In this document: piece after piece, positions 1 to 6,941 of the stretch | Numbering within the stretch: position 1 is the first letter of the stretch | Layout: every line of letters starts with the position of its first letter | Origin: Streptococcus pseudopneumoniae ATCC BAA-960 = CCUG 49455 | Lineage (GTDB): Bacteria > Bacillota > Bacilli > Lactobacillales > Streptococcaceae | Direction of reading: 5' to 3' | Length of the DNA stretch: 21,162 nucleotides | Assembly: GCF_002087075.1 (NCBI RefSeq) | Contig: NZ_MWSM01000016.1 | Location: 1 to 21,162 of the forward strand | Notes under the pieces: model-generated | Seen by the model: the letters and a program-made list of their open reading frames with translations, nothing else | Databases searched by the model: none | What the model was told of the DNA's origin: nothing | Program-made: the position numbers and the translations under genes

Positions 1-225
1 TCCACCACGGGTCTCCTGAAGAAGCGCTTCTAAACCAAACTCCTTATATTTTTTCAAATTCCTCCAAACAGTTGTTTTATTGCAATCTAGCAAATCCATG
101 ATTTCCTTATAACTCTTTTCTTTTGAGCGAAAATAAATAATCTGTAGACGTTTGTGATATTTGGCGTACGATGAATCTCTTAGGAGTTGTTCAATTTTTT
201 GTGTTTCTTCGTTTGTAAGTTTCAT
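1..225 (-). mobile_element. IS630-like transposase, N-terminal part, cut by window edge
   Basis: The reverse strand is open for 75 codons from an ATG at 225 to the window edge, starting MKLTNEETQKIEQLL and ending at a QETRGG motif. It reads as a helix-turn-helix: a helix pair with KSYKEIMDLL, then CNKTTVWRNLKKYKEFG as the recognition segment. This is the layout of the DNA-binding N-terminus of IS630/Tc1-type transposases and related winged-helix orphans. The catalytic DDE part would lie left of the window, so I cannot say whether the element is intact. There is no Shine-Dalgarno sequence before the ATG. A -10 hexamer TATAAT (238-233) instead places the RNA start next to the start codon. A full transposase or a stand-alone helix-turn-helix fragment are both possible. 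Confidence 0.7.
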
Positions 226-232
226 AACTACT

Positions 233-261
233 ATTATAAGATGTTTTTTGATTTTAGTCCA
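233..261 (-). promoter_or_regulatory. Promoter of the transposase fragment
   Basis: On the reverse strand, TGGACT (261-256) and TATAAT (238-233) are separated by 17 bases. The predicted RNA start, 7 bases after the -10, is at about 226, one base before the ATG, so the transcript would be practically leaderless. The site overlaps the forward promoter of the MarR gene. Seen by eye only. Confidence 0.45.
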
Positions 262-276
262 GTATTATATTAAACT
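248..276 (+). promoter_or_regulatory. Probable promoter of the MarR-family gene
   Basis: TTGATT (248-253) and TAAACT (271-276) have a 17-base spacer. The predicted RNA start near 283 falls inside the palindrome at 276-287, so a protein bound there would block initiation. The -10 matches the consensus at only four positions. Confidence 0.4.
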
Positions 277-305
277 TGATTAATCAACTATTGATAAATC
301 AATAG
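276..305. promoter_or_regulatory. Two adjacent palindromes, likely MarR operator
   Basis: TTGATTAATCAA (276-287) is a perfect 12-base palindrome. It is followed without a gap by CTATTGATAAATCAATAG (288-305), an 8-2-8 inverted repeat. Both contain the half-site TTGAT/ATCAA. They lie between the -10 and the ribosome site (AAAGGAGG, 305-312) of a MarR-family gene. MarR dimers bind such palindromes and often repress their own gene, so autoregulation is the natural inference. Confidence 0.65.
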
Positions 306-318
306 AAAGGAGGAAGAA

Positions 319-744
319 ATGATAGAGATTCAAGATTTACTGTATCAACTCCGCTTGTCTGAGCAAGCGAGTACGCAATTGTTTGAAAAAAGGCTTGGGA
401 TTAGTTTGACACGGTATCAGATTTTATTATTTTTGTTGAAGCATTCCCCTTGTAATCAAATAGCGGTTCAGGAGCGTTTGAAGATTGATCAGGCTGCTTT
501 GACACGGCATTTTAAGATTTTAGAAAAGGAAGGTTTGGTGGAGCGTCATCGTAATCCTGAAAATCAGCGAGAAGTCTTGGTAGAGGCTACGAAGTATGCC
601 AAGGAGCAGTTAGTGATGAATCCACCTCTGCAGCATATCAAGGTTAAGAAAGAGATGGAAAGTATCTTAACAGAGTCTGAGAGAACAGAATTCAGCCGTT
701 TATTAAACAAATTGGTTTTGAGCATTGAAAATATAGAAATTTAA
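319..744 (+). CDS. MarR-family transcriptional regulator
   Basis: A 141-residue protein of typical MarR length, acting as a dimeric DNA-binding repressor in the cytoplasm. Residues 10-40 form the first dimer helices. Residues about 46-70 hold the helix-turn-helix (QERLKIDQAALTRHFKILEKEG, read across 51-72), and 75-90 form the wing with the usual basic cluster RHRNPENQRE. The last 50 residues are the C-terminal dimer helices. The only cysteine is C45, just before the winged helix, so thiol sensing is possible but unproven. The start is set by AAAGGAGGAAGAA directly before the ATG. The DUF1304 gene follows after 10 bases with its own AAGGAG, so the two are very likely one transcript. The ligand is unknown; membrane-active compounds would fit the partner gene, but this is inference. 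Confidence 0.9.
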   Translation: MIEIQDLLYQLRLSEQASTQLFEKRLGISLTRYQILLFLLKHSPCNQIAVQERLKIDQAALTRHFKILEKEGLVERHRNPENQREVLVEATKYAKEQLVMNPPLQHIKVKKEMESILTESERTEFSRLLNKLVLSIENIEI

Positions 745-754
745 GGAGAAATAG

Positions 755-1117
755 ATGTCAATTATTACAATTATTTTAGCAACAATCGTTGCTTTGGAGC
801 ATTTTTACATTTTTTATTTGGAAAGTATTGCAACGCAATCAGAAGCGACTAGTCGTGTCTTTAACATGGACAGGGAAGAACTAGCTCGTCCGTCGGTAAG
901 TTCACTGTTTAAAAATCAAGGGATTTATAATGCTCTGCTAGGAGTCTTTCTCCTGTATGGGATTTATTTCTCACAGAATTTAGAAATTGTGACTATTTTT
1001 GTTTTATTTGTGATTGGTGCTGCGGCTTATGGCTCTCTCACAGCAGATAAGAAAATTATTTTGAAGCAAGGTGAGCCAGCTATTTTAGCCTTGATTAGTA
1101 TTTTTCTCTTTAAATAA
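755..1117 (+). CDS. DUF1304 family small membrane protein
   Basis: A 120-residue hydrophobic protein with about four membrane helices (roughly residues 1-22, 56-72, 76-97 and 107-119). It has the DUF1304 features: EHFYIFYLE in the first helix, a soluble loop ending RPSVSSLFKNQGIYNALL, and a GAAAYGSLTADKKI segment before the last helix. The biochemical role of the family is not established. It is co-transcribed with the MarR gene (10-base gap, ribosome site AAGGAG at 743-748), so it is probably what that regulator controls together with itself. MarR-DUF1304 pairs are common in lactic acid bacteria, as far as I recall. Confidence 0.85.
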   Translation: MSIITIILATIVALEHFYIFYLESIATQSEATSRVFNMDREELARPSVSSLFKNQGIYNALLGVFLLYGIYFSQNLEIVTIFVLFVIGAAAYGSLTADKKIILKQGEPAILALISIFLFK

Positions 1118-1173
1118 GTTCAAAGGTCAATCTTAGTCTCGCTAGTCCTTTTCACTCCGGAATAAGGGAAATA

Positions 1174-1182
1174 TGTTATACT
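1174..1182 (+). promoter_or_regulatory. Extended -10 promoter of pcp
   Basis: TGTTATACT gives a TGn extension plus the -10 hexamer TATACT at 1177-1182. No good -35 is visible, which is usual for extended -10 promoters. The expected RNA start is near 1189, about 40 bases before the pcp ATG, which has GAGGAG (1216-1221) as ribosome site. Confidence 0.5.
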
Positions 1183-1228
1183 TGTTTTTAAGAAAAAGTC
1201 TCATTGAATTTGTTTTGAGGAGTTAGAA

Positions 1229-1873
1229 ATGAAAGTATTAGTGACAGGTTTTGAGCCCTTTGGAGGGGAAAAGGTTAATCCAGCTTTGGAGGCCATTAAA
1301 GGTTTACCAGCTGAAATCCATGGTGCTGAGGTCCGTTGGTTAGAAGTGCCAACAGTCTTTCACAAATCGGCTCAAGTATTGGAAGAAGAGATGAACCGCT
1401 ATCAACCTGACTTTGTCTTTTGTATTGGCCAAGCAGGTGGAAGATCTAGCTTGACGCCTGAACGAGTGGCTATAAATCAAGACGATGCACGCATTCCTGA
1501 TAATGATGGTAATCAACCGATTGACCTTTCCATTCGCCAAGACGGTGCTTCGGCCTACTTTAGTAGTTTACCGATTAAAGCGATTGTTCAAGCTATAAAA
1601 AAAGAGGGCTTGCCGGCCTCTGTTTCCAATACGGCAGGGACTTTTGTCTGCAACCATTTGATGTATCAGGCCCTCTATTTGGTAGAAAAGAAATTTCCAC
1701 ATGTTAAGGCAGGTTTTATGCATATTCCTTATATGATGGAATAGGTGGTGAATCGACCTACAACTCCAGCTATGAGTTTAGTGGATATTAGGCGAGGGAT
1801 AGAAGCGGCAATCGGAGCCATTATAGAACATGGAGATCAAGACCTCAAGTTGGTAGGCGGAGAAACTCATTGA
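1229..1873 (+). pseudogene. pcp: Pyrrolidone carboxyl peptidase, broken by an amber codon
   Basis: Pcp is a cytoplasmic cysteine peptidase (family C15) that removes N-terminal pyroglutamate from peptides. The reading frame is open for 171 codons, stops at TAG (1742-1744), then stays open in the same frame for 42 more codons to TGA at 1871-1873. The total of 214 positions is the normal family length. The post-stop part still reads as Pcp ([17 protein letters not shown], ending VGGETH). The residue at the stop is Gln (CAG) in relatives, as I remember them, so one C-to-T change explains it. The catalytic triad E78, C141 and H165 is upstream and intact, but the missing C-terminal helix and strand should prevent folding. 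Residual activity by readthrough cannot be excluded. A sequencing error is the main alternative. Confidence 0.9.
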
Positions 1874-1876
1874 TAG

Positions 1877-1908
1877 AAAAAAGCTTGAGGGAAAACCTTC
1901 AAGCTTTT
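1877..1908. terminator. Bidirectional terminator between pcp and the DUF975 gene
   Basis: A 13-base-pair stem (1879-1891 with 1896-1908), AAAAGCTTGAGGG / CCTTCAAGCTTTT, has an AAAA loop. Read forward it has one G-U wobble and a short T run for pcp. Read in reverse it has a single C-A mismatch and a six-U tail. It sits between two convergent genes, so it probably serves both. Confidence 0.7.
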
Positions 1909-1925
1909 GGACGTTTTCGAGCCAA

Positions 1926-1989
1926 TACTGCTCGGTAAAAAATCATTTTATTAATTAATTTGAATGTAGGGTAGGAGTGAAAAACTAGC
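1926..1989 (-). repeat. Decayed tandem copy of the DUF975 gene 3' end
   Basis: Just past the stop of the DUF975 gene (reverse strand) the sequence repeats the end of that gene. Bases 1960-1989 match 2069-2098 at 26 of 30 positions, and TACTGCTC at 1926-1933 matches 2039-2046. Read in reverse, one frame gives ASFSLLPYIQ against ASFLLLPYIQ in the gene, and after a frame change FYRAVL against FYRAVL. An indel of about 4 bases separates the two stretches. This is an old partial tandem duplication, no longer coding. Confidence 0.75.
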
Positions 1990-1993
1990 CCTA

Positions 1994-2869
1994 TCAGGGG
2001 TAGTTTAGTTGGTATTTTTTACTAAGTGCTGCTCTAAGTACTGCTCTATAAAAGCTGATTTTAGTACATTGGATATAAGGTAGGAGTAAAAAACTAGCAA
2101 TGCCAAAGGTAATCCAATTGAGGAAGTACCAAGGAAGAAGCTGTAAATCTAGGACAAAGTGCTGGAACTTGTAGCCCTTCATAAAGGAACGGCTAGTTTT
2201 TAGGATTCGTCTTGGTGAGGCCTGTCCTAGGTCTAGACTATAACAGAGAAGAAATTCCACCTGTGAATAGGCATAATACTGTGGAATATAGAGGATATTT
2301 CCTACAATGATCAAGATGAGACTTGCAAGAAAGTAGAGTCCAAAGACCATGAGGAAACGCTCGGTTTCAACTGATGAGAGATCTAGATTTGGAAACTCAG
2401 GATGTAGGGTGACGAATTTTTGGGCTAAAAAGCTACTATAAAAGAGGAAGTAAATCCCAAGTAAATTAGGGATACTCCATAAAAAGAGATAGAAACGTTT
2501 GAGAAGTAGGGTCAAAAAGGTTTGAGAAAAGCGCTCCTCATCAAAGAGAGCTAGGCTGTTTTTTACAGATGGCTCCGTTTTAGAATCTTTCATGAGTGTC
2601 AGGGTTGCATAGACGGAACTGGTCAAAAGAATAGTCCCGATAAAGGAGACTAGTAGAGGAAAGAGGTAGGCTTGAAGTATTTGACCAAGTATGCTGAAAA
2701 ATGGCTGTTCTAAAACAGTCACGTGGATCCGAGATAAGGGATTAAGAAAACCAGATAAGATGACCAGCATACTGGGAAGGATATAGAGGAGAAAGAGACG
2801 GGGGGTGTCAGCCTGAAAATGTTTTGACTCCTGACGAATTGTTTTTAAATCAATTTTTGGATAGTTCAT
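1994..2869 (-). CDS. DUF975 family integral membrane protein
   Basis: A 291-residue membrane protein starting MNYPKIDLKTIR. About five to six hydrophobic segments are visible, roughly at residues 25-42, 66-90, 122-145, 172-200 and 245-265. The late soluble stretch SRSFMKGYKFQHFVLDL followed by LNWITFGIASFLLLPYI matches the DUF975 pattern, whose function is unknown. The frame is open back to 3001, but that longer start overlaps the tgt coding start and lies upstream of a good promoter. I chose the ATG at 2869 because TGn-TATAAT (2876-2881, reverse) puts the RNA start on its A, which predicts a leaderless mRNA. No Shine-Dalgarno sequence precedes it. The 3' end is followed by a decayed copy of itself, so the current C-terminus (ending KKYQLNYP) may not be the ancestral one. 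Confidence 0.8.
   Translation of the reverse strand: MNYPKIDLKTIRQESKHFQADTPRLFLLYILPSMLVILSGFLNPLSRIHVTVLEQPFFSILGQILQAYLFPLLVSFIGTILLTSSVYATLTLMKDSKTEPSVKNSLALFDEERFSQTFLTLLLKRFYLFLWSIPNLLGIYFLFYSSFLAQKFVTLHPEFPNLDLSSVETERFLMVFGLYFLASLILIIVGNILYIPQYYAYSQVEFLLCYSLDLGQASPRRILKTSRSFMKGYKFQHFVLDLQLLPWYFLNWITFGIASFLLLPYIQCTKISFYRAVLRAALSKKYQLNYP
2039..2098 (-). repeat. Coding copy of the DUF975 3'-end duplication
   Basis: The partner of the repeat at 1926-1989, lying inside the intact DUF975 gene and coding for its last membrane helix and the FYRAVL tail. The spacing between copies is about 109-113 bases. Confidence 0.7.
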
Positions 2870-2875
2870 TCTCTT

Positions 2876-2884
2876 ATTATACCA
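2876..2884 (-). promoter_or_regulatory. Extended -10 promoter of the DUF975 gene, leaderless
   Basis: On the reverse strand TGGTATAAT carries a TGn extension and a perfect -10 TATAAT (2881-2876). Counting 7 bases gives +1 at 2869, exactly the A of the ATG. No clear -35 is seen, as expected for an extended -10. Confidence 0.6.
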
Positions 2885-2890
2885 TAGTTC

Positions 2891-2919
2891 GTGACAGTTC
2901 CAGCTTTTTTTGATAAAAT
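2891..2919 (+). promoter_or_regulatory. Promoter of tgt
   Basis: GTGACA (2891-2896), a 17-base spacer and TAAAAT (2914-2919) form a good sigma-A promoter. The expected RNA start near 2926 leaves a leader of about 60 bases. It lies only 10 bases from the divergent DUF975 -10 element, so the two polymerases would compete for one site. Confidence 0.65.
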
Positions 2920-2982
2920 CATACAGTATGCCCTTGGGTACAAAGTATGAACTGGGACTGTCTTTCCCAGCTTCGGAGGTAA

Positions 2983-4128
<1,146 letters not shown>

Positions 4129-4148
4129 AACGGAATAGATATAAGCTA

Positions 4149-4183
4149 AAAATCCTAAGTTTTCTCTTAGGATTTTTCTTCTT
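4149..4183 (+). terminator. Terminator after tgt
   Basis: A perfect 11-base-pair stem AAAATCCTAAG (4149-4159) / CTTAGGATTTT (4166-4176) with a 6-base loop is followed by T-rich sequence to about 4188. Confidence 0.85.
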
Positions 4184-4187
4184 TTTT

Positions 4188-4208
4188 TGATAGAATAAAG
4201 TGTATAAT
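4188..4208 (+). promoter_or_regulatory. Promoter region of the O-acetyltransferase gene
   Basis: Two candidate -10 elements lie in tandem: TGATAGAAT (TGn plus TAGAAT at 4191-4196) and TATAAT at 4203-4208. The first would start RNA near 4203, leaving the AGGGAG ribosome site (4212-4217) in the leader. The second would start near 4215, inside that site, so the first is more credible for translated message. Confidence 0.5.
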
Positions 4209-4228
4209 GAAAGGGAGAATAAACTCGT

Positions 4229-6046
4229 ATGCGCATTAAATGGTTTTCCTTGATTAGGATTACAGGTTTACTACTGGTACTCTTGTATCATTTCTTTCAG
4301 ACCATCTTTCCTGGAGGATTTTTCGGGGTAGATGTCTTTTTCACATTTTCAGGTTTCCTGATTACGGCTCTACTCATCGAAGAGTTTTCTAAAAATCATG
4401 AGATTGACTTGATTGGATTTTTTAGGAGACGCTTTTATCGGATTGTGCCACCTGTGATTTTGATGGTCTTGGTAACCATGCCCTTTACCTTTCTAGTTCG
4501 CCAAGATTATGTGGCTGGAATTGGGGGTCAGATTGCGGGTGTTTTAGGCTTTATGACTAACTTCTATGAACTGCTAACAGGTGGGAGTTATGAATCTCAG
4601 TTCATTCCTCATTTGTTTGTTCATAATTGGAGCTTGGCCGTTGAGGTTCACTACTATATTCTTTGGGGATTGGCAGTTTGGTTCTTATCCAAACAGTCCA
4701 AATCAAATGGTCAGTTGAGGGGAATGGTTTTTCTCTTATCAGCTGCTGCCTTCTTGATCAGCTTCTTCTCCATGTTTATTGGTAGTTTTCTAGTGACCTC
4801 TTATTCCTCTGTTTACTTCTCCAGTTTAACTCATGTCTATCCATTCTTTTTGGGAAGTATCCTAGCAACGATTGTAGGCGTTCGTCAGACGACTTCCCTC
4901 GTCAAGCAGTTGGATAAAATCTGGGATTTACGCAAGACCCTTTTGGTTTTTGGAGGAGGTTTTGGCTTCTTACTCATTTTGACCTTCTTTGTCAAATTTA
5001 CCTATCTTTTTGCCTATCTTATGGGCTTCTTACTTGCTAGCCTTGCAGCTCTTGCTATGATTCTGGCGGCGCGTGTCTTACATGAAAAGACACATCATAT
5101 ACAAGAGACAAAGATGATTAGCTTTTTAGCGGATACTAGCTATGCAGTTTATCTCTTCCATTGGCCTTTCTACATCATTTTCTCACAGTTGACCTCAAAT
5201 CTTCTTGCTGTGTTATTAACTTTGATTTTTTCTTATGGATTTGCCAGTCTTTCATTTTATGTATTGGAACCTTGGATTGCAGGCAAGAACACACCTATTT
5301 TACAAACTCTTCGTCCCCTGCCTTATATTCACACAATTCTTGCAACAAGTACGGGAATCTTGGCCTTCATTGTCTTCTTAGTGACTTTGTTGGCACCACA
5401 AGTGGGAGCGTTTGAGACAGACTTAACTGTCAATGGCTTGAAGCAAGCTGCTAGTACTATTGCCCAAACAAAAGTGATAGCAGAACGAGCAGAAGCTGAT
5501 AGTTTAGGAATTGCTGATGGCACTATGTTAATTGGTGACTCGGTGGCTTTAAGGGCAAATACAGCCCTGCAGACAGCTCTTCCTGGAGCACAAATTAACG
5601 CGCAGGTCAGCAGAACAACCAAGACTGCCAATGAAATCATGATAAACAATAGCCAAAATAAATTTTTACCTAAGATGGTGGTCATTGCGACTGGGGTAAA
5701 TAATCCTGAAAATTACAAGGAAGACTGGGACAGTATCGTGAAAAATCTTCCTAAGGGCCACCATATGGTTTTGGTGACTCCTTATGAGGGAGATAAGACA
5801 AAAGAGACCTATGCCATCGTTGAGAAGGCTGCTGCCTACATGAGAGAATTGGCAGAGAAGACACCTTACATCACGATAGCAGATTGGAATCAAGTTGCGA
5901 AAGAGCATCCAGAAATTTGGGCAGGAACAGACCAAGTCCATTTCGGAAGTGACACTAGCACTATTGAAGCAGGAGCAAAATTGTATGCAGATACGATTGC
6001 CACAGCCTTGAAGACAGCTCAAGACAAGCCAGTCAAATCAAAATAA
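4229..6046 (+). CDS. oatA: Peptidoglycan O-acetyltransferase, OatA/Adr type
   Basis: A 605-residue membrane enzyme expected to move acetyl groups across the membrane and put them on MurNAc O-6, which raises lysozyme resistance; in pneumococcus this protein is called Adr. Residues 1 to about 390 are an acyltransferase-3 domain with about ten membrane helices, including the early LYHF, GFFGVDVFF and RRFYRIVPP motifs and a final helix near 365-385. Residues about 430-600 are an extracellular SGNH-type domain with the GDSV nucleophile S438, the ATGVNN block and the D568-H571 pair in DQVHF. All catalytic residues are present. It is a single gene with its own promoter and terminator. Acetylation of another surface glycan is possible, but resemblance to Adr is strong. 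Confidence 0.9.
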   Translation: MRIKWFSLIRITGLLLVLLYHFFQTIFPGGFFGVDVFFTFSGFLITALLIEEFSKNHEIDLIGFFRRRFYRIVPPVILMVLVTMPFTFLVRQDYVAGIGGQIAGVLGFMTNFYELLTGGSYESQFIPHLFVHNWSLAVEVHYYILWGLAVWFLSKQSKSNGQLRGMVFLLSAAAFLISFFSMFIGSFLVTSYSSVYFSSLTHVYPFFLGSILATIVGVRQTTSLVKQLDKIWDLRKTLLVFGGGFGFLLILTFFVKFTYLFAYLMGFLLASLAALAMILAARVLHEKTHHIQETKMISFLADTSYAVYLFHWPFYIIFSQLTSNLLAVLLTLIFSYGFASLSFYVLEPWIAGKNTPILQTLRPLPYIHTILATSTGILAFIVFLVTLLAPQVGAFETDLTVNGLKQAASTIAQTKVIAERAEADSLGIADGTMLIGDSVALRANTALQTALPGAQINAQVSRTTKTANEIMINNSQNKFLPKMVVIATGVNNPENYKEDWDSIVKNLPKGHHMVLVTPYEGDKTKETYAIVEKAAAYMRELAEKTPYITIADWNQVAKEHPEIWAGTDQVHFGSDTSTIEAGAKLYADTIATALKTAQDKPVKSK

Positions 6047-6062
6047 CGTGTATTAAAAAGAG

Positions 6063-6088
6063 AAGAGTTGGAGAAATCCAACTCTTTT
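6063..6088 (+). terminator. Terminator after the O-acetyltransferase gene
   Basis: A perfect 10-base-pair stem AAGAGTTGGA (6063-6072) / TCCAACTCTT (6077-6086) closes a GAAA loop and is followed by a short T run. Confidence 0.8.
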
Positions 6089-6100
6089 AAAATATCGCAT

Positions 6101-6149
6101 CTCTGTGCCTTTCTTGTGTTTGTGGTTGAACAACAAGTATAACACAGAG
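6101..6149. other. Long imperfect hairpin in the gap before the IS remnant
   Basis: CTCTGTG (6101-6107) pairs with CACAGAG (6143-6149), and CTTGT (6113-6117) pairs with ACAAG (6133-6137). Asymmetric bulges separate the helices, and AAC/GTT pairing lies inside. There is no T run, so it is not a classical terminator. It could be a terminal inverted repeat pair of a small dead element or a structured RNA. The rest of 6089-6281 shows nothing else I can name. Confidence 0.35.
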
Positions 6150-6243
6150 GTGTTTTCTTATGTCTACACTTTCAGCTAGTTGAACCATCTAATTTTTAGG
6201 AGGGCTGGGTGGCTAACTTCATTATATAACTTTCATTTAGTAA

Positions 6244-6838
6244 ATCGAACGTGAAAATGTCCCATTTGATAAAATAGTCGTATGAAAAGTATCCAACTGA
6301 ATATGAATGAAACGAAAAAATATCTTGTGATAAAAGCTATAGACCAAGGAAAGAAAACAAAGAAACGACCCTGTGTCGAACTGAATCTTTCTGAAAGACA
6401 AATCAATCGTCTGCTACTAGCCTATCAACAGAAAGGAAAAAAAGCCTTCAGACACGGAAACAGAAATCGAAAACCAAAACATGCAATCCCTGATGAAATC
6501 AAAGAACGTGTCCTAAAGAAATACCTCTCCTATGAAACATATAAACCAAATGTCCTTCATTTCTGTGAATTACTAGCTGAAGAAGAGGGAATTCAGCTCT
6601 CTGATACAACTGTTAGAAAAATACTCTATAAGGAAAACATCCTCTCTCCCAAGTCTCACAGAAAGACAAAGAAGAGACTAAGAAAACAAGCTAAACTGAG
6701 CCTGGAACAACTCGTAAACGCTCCAAGTTGGTCTACTGCCCAAGTAAAATTTATACTAAACAGAAATTAAAAAACAAATTAGAAGACTTGGATTGCACAG
6801 CTCAAAATACTGATTTTAGAAAGTGGAATACTAATTAA
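6244..6838 (+). mobile_element. Truncated IS1202-like insertion sequence
   Basis: This spans the transposase remnant at 6282-6770 and its likely flanks. A possible left end is the stretch around 6249-6268 (GTGAAAATGTCCCATTTG), with TAAAAT as -10 directly before the gene. No inverted match to that stretch occurs to the right before nagA, so the right end is missing. After the frame ends, a second frame is open from 6731 to the TAA at 6836-6838 and may be a scrap of the 3' part. The boundaries are estimates. Confidence 0.5.
6282..6770 (+). pseudogene. IS1202-like transposase, 3'-truncated
   Basis: A 162-residue frame (MKSIQLNMNETKKYLVIKA...) keeps the N-terminal DNA-binding half of an IS1202-group (ISNCY) transposase. 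A helix-turn-helix lies at residues about 25-55 (RPCVELNLSERQINRLLLAY) and a second at about 90-120 (IQLSDTTVRKILYKENILSP), followed by the very basic KSHRKTKKRLRKQAK. Full transposases of this group are around 400-450 residues and have a DDE catalytic core after this basic stretch. Here the core is absent and the frame ends after unrelated-looking residues. The gene is almost certainly dead. Its codon use is more A-rich than the neighbours. It lies between oatA and the convergent nagA. Confidence 0.8.
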
Positions 6839-6941
6839 TGGAGTTGTAACAAATAGTTGACAGTGTTTGTTGCTTTTTGACTTCAAAGGAGTATTACTGG
6901 ATTTTCTCCTCAAATTAGACTTTTGCCCAGACTCTTCTCTC

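Noticed and set aside
5329..6022. Two reverse open frames of 118 codons inside oatA
   Set aside because: Antisense to the conserved SGNH domain; compositionally odd, cysteine-rich translations with no recognisable start signals.
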